DNA of 21,614 nt from JBBQBM01 sp038317375 (GCA_038317375.1 JBBQBM010000002.1:1-21614); one strand, 5' to 3'. Positions 13,658 to 21,614 are shown, counted from the first letter of the stretch. Translations and numbers: made by a program. Notes: a model not told the origin generated them from the sequence alone.

Positions 13658-14082
13658 TGCCACTTCCTGATGTACTCGTAATGCCAGTTCCGTTTCGAAT
13701 CCCTCCAATCGGCGACAAACTTCTTGCTGAGCTTGTCGCGCGTATTCGTCCGGTCATCATGCATGACGACAAGCTTCATTTCATTGAACCAGTTCATCCA
13801 CGAGATATTGCGTTCACTTGGGGCGCCAAAGCAACTAAGGAGGCGGTCGGGCTCGTGGAAGTTGTCGGTTTGAAGACACTGCATGAGTACGGTGCACCGG
13901 CGTTGTTCAAGCCATCGATTGCCGAGGTGCTGGCTCAGATTCCGGCGGGATACATCGACACTGTCGTCGCGTTCCATACTCGACCAAACGATGAGAACAT
14001 CAATGATTGGCCAGAGTGGGATCACGCAGCAATGAACTACGGTTTTCACCTCGCCGATACTGTGTTGTATCGCGCCGAGTAG
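13657..14082 (+). CDS. Unknown 141-residue protein
   Basis: I do not recognise this gene. It starts at ATG 13657, overlapping the upstream 48-codon ORF, with GGAGAAGG (13642-13649) at 7 nt spacing, so translation is well supported. The protein is soluble with no signal peptide and shows several His/Asp pairs (MHDD, HPRD, EWDHAAMNYGFH) that could bind metal, though no known motif is complete. Its DNA looks richer in G and C than its neighbours: by hand count 35 of 60 bases at 13801-13860, against 27 of 60 in clpP at 15721-15780. This hints at foreign origin but is a small sample. A terminator follows. Confidence 0.7.
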   Translation: MPLPDVLVMPVPFRIPPIGDKLLAELVARIRPVIMHDDKLHFIEPVHPRDIAFTWGAKATKEAVGLVEVVGLKTLHEYGAPALFKPSIAEVLAQIPAGYIDTVVAFHTRPNDENINDWPEWDHAAMNYGFHLADTVLYRAE

Positions 14083-14108
14083 TTCTATAAAACTGTCTAA
14101 TACACAAC

Positions 14109-14158
14109 GAGCCCGCCAGGATCGAGTGGAGAGTCCTCCCTCCTTTGGCGGGCTCTTT
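14109..14158 (+). terminator. Terminator after the 141-residue gene
   Basis: GAGCCCGCCA (14109-14118) pairs perfectly with TGGCGGGCTC (14146-14155), a 10-bp GC-rich stem with a 27-nt loop that can fold further (GGA/TCC), followed by TTT. The T-run is short. Its 3' arm overlaps the possible -35 of tig. Confidence 0.75.
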
Positions 14159-14174
14159 ACTTATCTGTTATAAT
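14145..14174 (+). promoter_or_regulatory. Promoter of tig, near-leaderless
   Basis: TTGGCG (14145-14150), an 18-nt spacer and a perfect TATAAT (14169-14174) predict a start about 3 nt before the ATG at 14184. No Shine-Dalgarno is present. Confidence 0.55.
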
Positions 14175-14183
14175 TGGCTAACT

Positions 14184-15473
14184 ATGAAGGTTGATGTCGA
14201 GAAAATCTCAGGAACCAAGCTAAATCTAAAGGTCGTCGTTGATGACGCAACCTTAAAGTTGGCTAAAGAACACACCGTTACGAAACTTGGCCAAAATGTT
14301 AAGGTTGCAGGTTTTCGAGACGGCAAGGCACCGAGCCATATGATCGAGAAGGCTATTAACCCTGAACAACTACAAAGCGAGTTTATTGATGAAGCATTGA
14401 ACCATGCCTATCGGCACGCTGTTACCGACGCTGGCATACGACCGGTGTTGCCTCCAAGGGTTTCTATAACGAAATTTGTTCCCTTCACAACTCTCGAATT
14501 TACTGCCGAAGTAGAAGTATTAGGAAAGATCACCCTAGCAGATTATAAGAAACTTAAAATGACTCCACCAAAAGTTAAGATAGAAGCTGTAGAAATCGAA
14601 AAGGTCATTGCTAATATGCGTTTGCAGCTGGCCGTGAAGAACGACGTAGACCGCCCAGCCAAAAATGGAGACGAAGTGTTGATAGATTTCGTTGGAACTG
14701 ATGAAAAAGGTAAGGAAATCAAGGGTGCTAGTGGCAAAGAATACCCACTACTACTCGGTAGCAAGACATTCATCCCAGGTTTTGAAGACAAGCTCCTCGG
14801 CAAAAAAGCTGGCGACGAAACAACCTTTGTTTTGACCTTTCCTGAAGATTACGGAGTCAGCGCAATGAGAGGTCAAAAGGTGACTTTTGCCGTTAAGGTC
14901 AACAAGGTCAAAGAAGTTAATCTTCCAGAACTTAACGACGAGTTTGTCTCCAAGGTCAGCCCTGTTAAAACAGTCAAAGAATTAAAAGAAGACATCAAAA
15001 AAGAATTAACCGTTGAGAAGCAAAAACAAGCCGACAACGACTTCGAGGCTGAAGTTATCAACACCGTTACGGCAAAGTCAAAGCTTGAACTTCCGGAGGG
15101 CTTGCTCGCAGAACAAGCCGATTCGATTTTGGCAGAGCTAAAGCAAAACCTAACCTACCGCGGCTTAACAATGCAGGAATATCTAGACAACGCAGGTATG
15201 ACCGCTGAAGAGCAAAGAACTAAAGAAATAATGCCAGAAGCCGAGAGGCGATTGAAGGCCGGCATGGTGCTTGCCGAGATAGCCGATCAAGAAAAGATAA
15301 CCATAGCTGACGCTGAAATTGAATCACGGCTTGAGAATCTAAAATTGCAGTATAAGAACGACCCAAAAATGACCGCCGAACTCGAGAACCCTGACAATCG
15401 GAACAACATTGCATCAAGACTACTAACAGAAAAGACGATCTTGGTGTTAGTAAAAATGGTTTCAAAAAACTAG
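14184..15473 (+). CDS. tig: Trigger factor (ribosome-bound chaperone / PPIase)
   Basis: Trigger factor binds the ribosome exit tunnel and shields new chains. From ATG 14184 the protein has 429 residues, a normal length. The ribosome-docking signature GFRDGKAP is at 43-50. An FKBP-type PPIase domain follows near 155-245 (NGDEVLIDFVGT, PGFEDKLLGKKAGDE), then the helical C-terminal arms. The frame is open to 14145, but that extension would start inside the previous terminator and adds residues foreign to the family. The start is set by TATAAT at 14169-14174, so the mRNA is nearly leaderless. clpP follows, as in many bacteria, but has its own promoter. Confidence 0.95.
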   Translation: MKVDVEKISGTKLNLKVVVDDATLKLAKEHTVTKLGQNVKVAGFRDGKAPSHMIEKAINPEQLQSEFIDEALNHAYRHAVTDAGIRPVLPPRVSITKFVPFTTLEFTAEVEVLGKITLADYKKLKMTPPKVKIEAVEIEKVIANMRLQLAVKNDVDRPAKNGDEVLIDFVGTDEKGKEIKGASGKEYPLLLGSKTFIPGFEDKLLGKKAGDETTFVLTFPEDYGVSAMRGQKVTFAVKVNKVKEVNLPELNDEFVSKVSPVKTVKELKEDIKKELTVEKQKQADNDFEAEVINTVTAKSKLELPEGLLAEQADSILAELKQNLTYRGLTMQEYLDNAGMTAEEQRTKEIMPEAERRLKAGMVLAEIADQEKITIADAEIESRLENLKLQYKNDPKMTAELENPDNRNNIASRLLTEKTILVLVKMVSKN

Positions 15474-15478
15474 CACTC

Positions 15479-15507
15479 TTGACTCTCAAGTGCCAAAGAG
15501 ATAGACT
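15479..15507 (+). promoter_or_regulatory. Promoter of clpP
   Basis: TTGACT (15479-15484), a 17-nt spacer and TAGACT (15502-15507) form a good sigma70-type promoter just after the tig stop. The start would be near 15514, giving a 20-nt leader that contains the GAGGT ribosome site. Confidence 0.7.
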
Positions 15508-15533
15508 TTAATCATTAACTTACAGAGGTAGAT

Positions 15534-16112
15534 ATGTTAGTCCCAACAGTCATAGAAACAGATGGTCGAGTCGAAAGAGCATATGATATTTATTCGAGGC
15601 TTTTAAAAGATCGAATTATATTTGTTGGTGACGACATCGAACCACACACCGCCAACCTGATAATCGCTCAAATTCTATTCCTAGAGAATGAAGATCCAAA
15701 AAAAGATATCGTTATGTATATTAACAGTCCGGGCGGGTCAGTTTATGATGCTCTAGCTATCTACGATACTATGGAATTCGTTAAGCCAGACATTCAGACT
15801 GTAGGTATTGGTTTACAGGCCAGCGCAGCTGCATTCTTACTTAGTTCTGGAGCTAAGGGCAAGCGATTTATATTGCCAAACGGGACGGTTATGATTCACC
15901 AGCCAAGTGCCGGCACTAGGGGTAAGGTTACGGACATGGAAATTGACCTTAAAGAAGTCCAACGTCTCAAGAAAAGATTAAATGAAATTATGGCGCGAAA
16001 TACCGGTCAAACTGTTAAAAAGATTACCGAGGACATGGAGCGCGACCTCTGGATGAGCCCAGAAGAAGCTAAAAAATACGGCATTGTCGACAAGATCATT
16101 ACTAAAAGATAG
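15534..16112 (+). CDS. clpP: ATP-dependent Clp protease proteolytic subunit
   Basis: ClpP is the tetradecameric serine protease fed by Clp ATPases. The 192-residue protein has an intact triad: Ser97 in GLQASAAAF, His122 in VMIHQPS and Asp171 in MERDLWMS. NSPGGSV and the C-terminal KYGIVDKII also match. The start is fixed by GAGGT (15525-15529) four bases before ATG. Unlike several neighbours, this gene has a normal leader with a Shine-Dalgarno site. No clpX is adjacent in this window. Confidence 0.97.
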   Translation: MLVPTVIETDGRVERAYDIYSRLLKDRIIFVGDDIEPHTANLIIAQILFLENEDPKKDIVMYINSPGGSVYDALAIYDTMEFVKPDIQTVGIGLQASAAAFLLSSGAKGKRFILPNGTVMIHQPSAGTRGKVTDMEIDLKEVQRLKKRLNEIMARNTGQTVKKITEDMERDLWMSPEEAKKYGIVDKIITKR

Positions 16113-16141
16113 TTTACATAGGCTCAAACTTAGTAAACAAT
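16113..16141 (+). promoter_or_regulatory. Leaderless promoter of the 230-residue gene
   Basis: TTTACA (16113-16118), a 17-nt spacer and AACAAT (16136-16141) place the predicted start exactly on the ATG at 16148. GTTTAC and GTAAAC in this region also form a 6-bp inverted repeat. No Shine-Dalgarno exists. Confidence 0.5.
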
Positions 16142-16147
16142 TAGCAT

Positions 16148-16840
16148 ATGATAGACAAATACGTTACTCCTCTGGGTGTTGGTGATTCACTTGAACTAGT
16201 TGATTTGACCCAGTTGTCTGACGATGAGTTAGCAATGGCAGGCGCTCATCTTTGTGTTGTAATCTCGCAACGCCCGGACCTTGCAGTTAATTACCCTAAA
16301 CTGCCTGAGATTTATAACAACCCAAAGAATGCTGCAAAACGGTTAAGAATAGTTAGATCTATGACTAGTACTGACTTCATCCCTAAACTACTAATCAGGA
16401 CAGCCAATGGTTTGTTTCTTAATGCAAGTGGTATCGCGACGGCCAAGAATGCTAAACCCGGCATGAGACACTACGAATCAAAGCTAAGCAAAAAGCCTGA
16501 ACATCGTCTTCAACATGTCTACGACAAGTTAAAAACTAACGTTACCTTCTGGTGCGCGGGCGAAATAGACGTATATTTAGCCGGACATATGGGAGCAAGT
16601 AATCTTCTTCAAGATCCAATTGCCGGGATTCTAGTTGATGCCTGGGGGAGAGATCTTGAGCACCAGCGCGGAGGAGTGTACACCCTACTCCCTCAATCTA
16701 GGGGGCTCAGCTCTGCTATCGACCCAACAGAGGTATTGTTGCAATTTGGTTGGCGTGGAACAGAGGTTAGGGGCGCCTCTGATTTAGCAAATATTCCTAC
16801 CACTATGGAAGTGGTTGTTCCTGGTTGGACTAACGATTAG
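16148..16840 (+). CDS. Unknown 230-residue protein
   Basis: I do not recognise this gene. The product is soluble, without signal peptide or membrane segment. An acidic helical N-terminus (QLSDDELAMAGAHL) is followed by a mixed domain with possibly conserved stretches NGLFLNASGIATAKNAKPGMRHYESKL (quoted here only in part as a landmark, near 85-110), TFWCAGEIDVYLAGHMG and ILVDAWGRDLEHQ. It lies between clpP and rpoB, has its own apparently leaderless promoter and no terminator before the rpoB promoter, which begins 8 nt after its stop. Nothing ties it to either neighbour functionally. Confidence 0.75.
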   Translation: MIDKYVTPLGVGDSLELVDLTQLSDDELAMAGAHLCVVISQRPDLAVNYPKLPEIYNNPKNAAKRLRIVRSMTSTDFIPKLLIRTANGLFLNASGIATAKNAKPGMRHYESKLSKKPEHRLQHVYDKLKTNVTFWCAGEIDVYLAGHMGASNLLQDPIAGILVDAWGRDLEHQRGGVYTLLPQSRGLSSAIDPTEVLLQFGWRGTEVRGASDLANIPTTMEVVVPGWTND

Positions 16841-16847
16841 AAAACAG

Positions 16848-16876
16848 TTGACAAAGCGACCGATGTGCTTCAGAAT
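16848..16876 (+). promoter_or_regulatory. Promoter of rpoBC with overlapping dyad
   Basis: A perfect TTGACA (16848-16853), a 17-nt spacer and CAGAAT (16871-16876) predict a start near 16883. An imperfect dyad, CTTCAGAA (16868-16875) and TTTTGAAG (16880-16887), overlaps the -10, so a repressor could bind there. The leader to the TTG at 17013 is about 130 nt and contains GTTCTGCT (16943-16950) / AGCAGAAC (16987-16994). Confidence 0.65.
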
Positions 16877-17012
16877 ACGTTTTGAAGAAGTAGGGTAAGT
16901 GGGCCTTTGCTCAAGTCTTTTTGATTTTCGAGCGATAAAAAGGTTCTGCTAGTTAGCTTCACTCAAAGCATAATCAACTAAATATCAGCAGAACGATCGG
17001 AGTTTTATTAAC

Positions 17013-20000
17013 TTGAAGGCACAAGCTAAAACTACACCCCTAAAAACAAACAAATTGAACATAGTCACTAACTCTGGAAGGGTTAGTTTTACTGATGTCA
17101 AAGATATTGAACTTCCAAATCTCGTTGATCATCAAACAAAGTCTTTCCAATGGTTTGTCGATGAAGGTCTTGGCGAGCTTTTTGCCGAAATTTATCCGAT
17201 CGATGACTACACTGGCACAAAACTTAGCCTACGATTTAAGAGCTACCGCTTTGAGCCACCAAAAACAACCGAAAGTTTAGCTCGCGAGAATAACGTCAGT
17301 TATGACGCGCCACTAAAAGCTATAGTTGAGCTAACTAATAAGATTACCGGCGAAGTCAAAGAACAAGAAATCTACCTTGGCGACTACCCATGGATGACAG
17401 AGCGCGGAACTTTTGTGATTAATGGCGCAGAACGCGTCGTCGTCAGCCAGTTGATTAGATCATCTGGCGTTTTTTTCACCTCTGCGGTGCATGGTGCAAA
17501 GAACCTTTATGGCGCAAAAGTTATTCCTGGTCGTGGTGCTTGGCTAGAGTTTGAAACAGCGGCATCTGGCGCTTTGTATGTCAAAATTGACCGTCGACGC
17601 AAATTGCCAGTCACGACATTGCTTCGAGCCCTAGGCATGAGCGAGCAACAGATGAGAGAAGCCTTCAAGCATGTAGATAGCGGCGAGATTAAACTTCTTG
17701 ATGTGACGCTTGAAAAAGACCCCGCCAAAGGTGCTAATGAAGCACTTATTGAAGTTTATCGTCGTCTTCGTCCAGGCGACCTAGCAACTGTCGACAACGC
17801 CCGTGGTCTTATCGAAAACATGTTTTATAACTATAAGCGCTTCGACTTTAGTCGAGTCGGTCGCTATAAGTTAAACAAGAGACTCGACCTAGATGTTCCA
17901 AATACAGCCGAAAACCGCGTTATGCGACTCGAAGATTTAACAGCCATCATCGCTGAAATAATTCGACTTCATAATACTCAAGAAGCAGCTGACGACATCG
18001 ATTCACTCGATTCACGACGCGTCAAACTAGTCGGTGAGCAAGTCCAAAGACAGTTCCGTATCGGGCTTCTTCGTATGGAACGCAACGCCAAAGACCGTAT
18101 GAGCATGTGCGAGATTGAAACAGTCATGCCGGCGCAACTTATTAATGCTCGACCAGTAGTTGCGGCCGTTCGTGAATTCTTCGCATCATCACAGCTTAGC
18201 CAGTTCATGAAACAAGTTAACCCACTCAGTGAGCTTGCCCACAAACGTCGCCTAAGCTCAATGGGCCCAGGTGGACTTAGCCGCGAACGTGCTGGTTTTG
18301 AAGTTCGTGACGCCCACGCCACTCACTATGGTCGTATTTGTGTTATCGAAACACCTGAAGGTGCCAACATCGGACTAGTTCTTAACCTTGCAGCCTATGC
18401 CCGTGTTAATGACTATGGTTTTATCGAAACTCCATACCGAAAGGTTATTAACTCTGTCACAGCAAAAGCCTCGGTTGGACACATTACGAGCGTTAATCTC
18501 GAAAACGAAAAAGGCAAAATTCTTGTTAAAGCCGGCAAAAAGATCACAGCCGAAGACGCAAAGAAATTGGCCGCAGTCAAGAACCAAGTTACATGGCCTG
18601 TAAAAGCTAAAGTCTCTAGCGAAATTATTTATGTTGACGCCTCTGACGAGAAGAGTGCGGTTATTGCCGGTGCAGGAAATGCAGTCGACAAAGATGGATA
18701 TTTTGTTGACGAGCGTGTCTCGGCCCGTAATAGACTTGTAGCCGGTGAAGTTGATGCTAATGAAGTGACTCACATCGATGCTAGCGACAAGCAAATCGCT
18801 GGTACAAGCGCTGGACTTATTCCATTTATCGAAAAAGACTATGTGCTTCGTTCACTAATTGGTTCTAACCAACAGCAACAGGCCGTTCCACTACTTCGAC
18901 CTGAAGCACCGATAGTAGCTTCGGGGCTTGAAGAAGCAGTTGCTCGGAACTCTGGACAGCTTATAGTTGCAGAAGCAAACGGCGTAGTAGAAAAAGCTTC
19001 AGGGGATGACGTTGCAATTAAATACGGAAAACACACCGTTCACTACCATCCGCTACACTATGTCCGCAGTAACGAAGGTACCAGCATCACACAGCGCCCA
19101 GTCGTTAGCACTGGCGACAAAGTTAAAGCCGGTCAGCCAATTATCGAAGGTATGTCCGTCGAAAATGGCGAACTTGCACTAGGAAAAGACGTCACTGTAG
19201 CATTCATGCCTTGGGCTGGATACAACTTCGAAGATGCCATCGTTATCTCTAACCGGCTAGTTTCTGAGGATGTTTTAACAAGTATTAATATTGTCGATTA
19301 CATGACTGAAATCCGCGAGACTAAGCTCGGTCCAGAAATTGTTACTCGAGATATTCCTAACGTATCAGAAGACGCTCTTCGTCATCTCGACGATGAAGGC
19401 ATTGTTCGAATCGGCGCCGAGGTTCATCCCGGAGATATTTTGGTGGGTAAGATTACTCCAAAAGGCGAGCAAGAATTATCAAGTGAAGAACGTTTGCTTC
19501 GTGCAATCTTTGGCGAAAAAGCCAAGGAAGTCCGCGATACATCACAGCGCATGAGCACCGGAAAGCACGGAAAAGTTGTCGGTGTTAAGATCTTCAGTCG
19601 CGCCAATGGGCACGAACTAAAGGCCGGTGTTCTTATGCAGGTTCAGGTCTTCGTAGCTCAACTCCGCAAAGTTCAAGTTGGCGATAAGCTAGCAGGACGA
19701 CACGGTAACAAAGGTGTTATTGCCCGAGTATTACCAGCTGAAGATATGCCATTCATGGCTGACGGTACACCTGTCGATGTAGTCTTGAACCCGCTTGGTG
19801 TTCCATCACGTCGAAACATTGGTCAGTTATTCGAGGTTCACCTTGGTATGGCCGCCGCCGCCCTTGGGATTAAAGTAGTATCGCCGCCCTTTAACGGAGT
19901 ACCAGAGTCGGCGATCAAACAGCTTTTGAAGCAAGCTGGTCTGCCAGAAGATGGCAAAATTCAGCTTTTTGACGGACGAACAGGTGACCAATTTAAAGAA

Positions 20001-20585
20001 AAGACAGCCGTAGGTAAGATGTATATGATCAAACTTGATCACATGGTGACAGATAAGATCCACGCGCGTTCTACTGGACCATACACAATGGTTACTCAAC
20101 AGCCACTTGGTGGAAAAGCTCAAAATGGTGGTCAAAGATTTGGAGAGATGGAAGTCTGGGCACTTGAGGCTTATGGAGCCGCAAACACGCTTCAAGAAAT
20201 GCTCACAATCAAGTCTGACGATGTTTATGGACGTAGCAAGGCCTATGAAAGTATCATCAAGCGAACACCAATCGAAGGTCCAAAAGTTCCTGAAAGCTTC
20301 AATGTGCTCGTCAAAGAACTTCAAGGCTTGAGCCTTCGTGTTGACCTAGTCGACACTACTGACGGGAAGTTAGTCGACGCCGAAGATGTCCTAGAAGCAA
20401 ACATTAAAGACGAAGCTGCTCATGTTCCGAAGATTGAAATGCCAGAAGACGCAATTGCGGACCTCGATATGACCGAGAGTGTAGTAGCCGATGAATTCGA
20501 AATATTAGACACCGACGCAACAGGTGTTCCGATAATAGTTGACGAAGAAGTAACTGTTGAAGAAAAAACTGAAGGGGAAGAATAA
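17013..20585 (+). CDS. rpoB: DNA-directed RNA polymerase subunit beta
   Basis: RpoB is the beta subunit of the core polymerase. The 1190-residue length suits bacteria without the large proteobacterial inserts. The start is TTG 17013 with GGAG ten bases upstream. Clear landmarks are the rifampicin-pocket region from SSQLSQFM to HKRRLSSMGPGG (near 392-420), RERAGFEVRDAHATHYGR, IETPEGANIGL, the GYNFEDAI stretch, GDKLAGRHGNKGV and the C-terminal GGKAQNGGQRFGEMEVWALEAYGA. An acidic tail of about 60 residues ends the protein. In the rifampicin pocket, Lys400 stands where E. coli has Asp516, and Val402 where it has Asn518. It overlaps rpoC by TAATG, so the two are co-translated. Confidence 0.98.
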   Translation: MKAQAKTTPLKTNKLNIVTNSGRVSFTDVKDIELPNLVDHQTKSFQWFVDEGLGELFAEIYPIDDYTGTKLSLRFKSYRFEPPKTTESLARENNVSYDAPLKAIVELTNKITGEVKEQEIYLGDYPWMTERGTFVINGAERVVVSQLIRSSGVFFTSAVHGAKNLYGAKVIPGRGAWLEFETAASGALYVKIDRRRKLPVTTLLRALGMSEQQMREAFKHVDSGEIKLLDVTLEKDPAKGANEALIEVYRRLRPGDLATVDNARGLIENMFYNYKRFDFSRVGRYKLNKRLDLDVPNTAENRVMRLEDLTAIIAEIIRLHNTQEAADDIDSLDSRRVKLVGEQVQRQFRIGLLRMERNAKDRMSMCEIETVMPAQLINARPVVAAVREFFASSQLSQFMKQVNPLSELAHKRRLSSMGPGGLSRERAGFEVRDAHATHYGRICVIETPEGANIGLVLNLAAYARVNDYGFIETPYRKVINSVTAKASVGHITSVNLENEKGKILVKAGKKITAEDAKKLAAVKNQVTWPVKAKVSSEIIYVDASDEKSAVIAGAGNAVDKDGYFVDERVSARNRLVAGEVDANEVTHIDASDKQIAGTSAGLIPFIEKDYVLRSLIGSNQQQQAVPLLRPEAPIVASGLEEAVARNSGQLIVAEANGVVEKASGDDVAIKYGKHTVHYHPLHYVRSNEGTSITQRPVVSTGDKVKAGQPIIEGMSVENGELALGKDVTVAFMPWAGYNFEDAIVISNRLVSEDVLTSINIVDYMTEIRETKLGPEIVTRDIPNVSEDALRHLDDEGIVRIGAEVHPGDILVGKITPKGEQELSSEERLLRAIFGEKAKEVRDTSQRMSTGKHGKVVGVKIFSRANGHELKAGVLMQVQVFVAQLRKVQVGDKLAGRHGNKGVIARVLPAEDMPFMADGTPVDVVLNPLGVPSRRNIGQLFEVHLGMAAAALGIKVVSPPFNGVPESAIKQLLKQAGLPEDGKIQLFDGRTGDQFKEKTAVGKMYMIKLDHMVTDKIHARSTGPYTMVTQQPLGGKAQNGGQRFGEMEVWALEAYGAANTLQEMLTIKSDDVYGRSKAYESIIKRTPIEGPKVPESFNVLVKELQGLSLRVDLVDTTDGKLVDAEDVLEANIKDEAAHVPKIEMPEDAIADLDMTESVVADEFEILDTDATGVPIIVDEEVTVEEKTEGEE

Positions 20586-21614
20586 TGATACGACGCTACG
20601 ACTACGGAACAAACATTGCTGACTTTGATGCAGTAAGACTAACCATTGCTAGCTCAGCAGATATCATGGAGTGGAGCCATGGCGAAGTACTCAAACCAGA
20701 AACTATTAATTACCGAACACAAAAGCCTGAGCGCGACGGCTTGTTCTGTGAAAGAATCTTCGGCCCAGCCAAAGATTTAACACAACATGACGCCAAGCTA
20801 AAGGGTATTCGTTCACGCGAAGTAGCTGTTGATAAAAAAGGCGAAATCGTTACTAAGACTATTGTTCGACGTGAGCGCATGGGACACATTACACTCGCGG
20901 CGCCAGTGTCACATATCTGGTTCTTGCGTGGAACGCCTAGCCCGATCGGCTTAGTGCTAAACATGACCGTGAAGAACCTCGAGAGAATTGCATATTTTGC
21001 TAGTTACGTATTTTTGAAAGTTGATACTGAAAAACGCGACCAAATGCTTGCCGACAAAGAAGCTGAATTTGAAGCAGCCAAGATTGCTATTAAGGCACGA
21101 TTTGAAAACGAAGCTAAAGATGAAAAAGCCGATGTTAAGGCACTTGCAGAAGCACAAACTAAAGAAATTGAAGAGCTAACTGAAGATTATGAAGAAACCA
21201 AAGCTCAGCTAACTAGTTTAGTTTTGCATGCACTTGTACCAGAAACAGATTTTAGGAATATGCCAGAAGACATCCAAGACCTAGTCGAGGTTAGTATGGG
21301 TGGATCGGCCATAAAGGCTATGCTCGACACAGTCGATCTCGGTAAGCTCATTGAAGATTTGAACACCGAATCTGCAGAAGCAAAGGGCCAGCGCAAGAAG
21401 AAGATCATGAAACGACTTCGTATGCTTGAAAACATGCATCGTTCTGGCATCAAACCAAATAGTATGTGCGTAACAGTTTTACCTGTCATTCCTCCAGACC
21501 TCCGACCAATGGTACAACTTACTGGTGGCCGTTTTGCAACCAGCGACCTCAACGATCTCTATCGCCGGGTTATTAACCGAAACAATCGTTTGAAGAAATT
21601 AGTCGATTTAAACG
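20585..21614 (+). CDS. rpoC: DNA-directed RNA polymerase subunit beta' (3' end outside window)
   Basis: RpoC is the beta' subunit. The ATG at 20585 shares a base with the rpoB stop. The 343 visible residues include WSHGEVLKPETINYRTQKPERDGLFCERIFGP, RRERMGHITLAAPVSHIWF (both in part), the VLPVIPPDLRP stretch and GGRFATSDLNDLYRRVINRNNRLK near the window edge. Between GP and RRERMGH most bacteria have a zinc ribbon with four Cys (70, 72, 85, 88 in E. coli). Here residues 64-92 contain none: the positions hold Gln, Asp, Ala and Lys or similar. A charged Glu/Lys/Ala-rich coiled stretch (near 150-215) is another lineage-specific part. The catalytic NADFDGD lies beyond the window. Confidence 0.97.
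   Translation, partial: MIRRYDYGTNIADFDAVRLTIASSADIMEWSHGEVLKPETINYRTQKPERDGLFCERIFGPAKDLTQHDAKLKGIRSREVAVDKKGEIVTKTIVRRERMGHITLAAPVSHIWFLRGTPSPIGLVLNMTVKNLERIAYFASYVFLKVDTEKRDQMLADKEAEFEAAKIAIKARFENEAKDEKADVKALAEAQTKEIEELTEDYEETKAQLTSLVLHALVPETDFRNMPEDIQDLVEVSMGGSAIKAMLDTVDLGKLIEDLNTESAEAKGQRKKKIMKRLRMLENMHRSGIKPNSMCVTVLPVIPPDLRPMVQLTGGRFATSDLNDLYRRVINRNNRLKKLVDLN

Noticed and set aside
13654..14049. Minus-strand 131-codon ORF opposite the 141-residue gene
   Set aside because: The plus-strand gene has a Shine-Dalgarno site, coupling to an upstream ORF and a terminator; the minus frame has none of these.
19827..20324. Minus-strand 165-codon ORF inside rpoB
   Set aside because: It is fully antisense to a highly conserved rpoB region and is explained by codon bias.
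1..21614. CRISPR array, insertion sequence or prophage
   Set aside because: No regularly spaced repeats, transposase, integrase or phage structural gene was seen on either strand. The only notable direct repeat is the two-copy module at 12917 and 13453.
1..21614. Recoded UGA (Gly) as in Gracilibacteria
   Set aside because: radA, recG, hisS, tig, clpP and rpoB read through without internal TGA at glycine positions, and TGA ends the 38- and 46-residue genes and the leader peptide.

Overview
This window looks like chromosomal core sequence from a small-genome bacterium of the Candidate Phyla Radiation, most probably Candidatus Saccharibacteria (TM7). This is inferred from the gene set, short intergenic gaps, many lineage-private proteins and moderate GC; no taxonomic marker was searched. 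The code is standard: the large conserved genes run through without internal TGA, and TGA ends several small genes, so the Gly-UGA code of Gracilibacteria is excluded.

Layout. (1) 1-2087: the 3' part of a HExxH/coiled-coil protein coupled by TAATG to radA. (2) 2088-5186, minus: a class A penicillin-binding protein converging on radA with no gap. (3) 5242-8813: recG, a putative zinc-hydrolase-like protein, rsmD and tRNA-Leu(UAG) with a terminator. (4) 8901-10710: a membrane-anchored HExxH protein and two overlapping unknown genes. (5) 10711-11632: this apparently empty stretch holds a terminator, a minus-strand operon of three single-pass membrane microproteins, a candidate histidine attenuator with a leaderless 17-codon leader peptide, and a folded RNA of about 180 nt just before hisS. 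(6) 11633-12889 hisS. (7) 12890-14158: an accessory patch with two copies of one promoter/5'-hairpin/GTG-start module, unknown ORFs and a hammerhead ribozyme. (8) 14184-21614: tig, clpP, an unknown gene, rpoB and the start of rpoC.

The recognisable genes serve DNA repair (radA, recG), wall synthesis (PBP1), translation (rsmD, tRNA-Leu, hisS), protein folding and turnover (tig, clpP) and transcription (rpoBC). Several promoters put the predicted transcription start within about 0-6 nt of the start codon, so leaderless or near-leaderless initiation seems common. Internal genes of operons use Shine-Dalgarno sites or TAATG/ATGA coupling.

Best candidates for undescribed biology: the attenuator before hisS; the duplicated hairpin/GTG module (same spacing in both copies, pairing-preserving changes, same first eight residues); the hammerhead ribozyme behind a long helix; and the TM-microprotein operon. 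RpoC has also lost all four zinc-ribbon cysteines, and RpoB has Lys where E. coli has Asp516.
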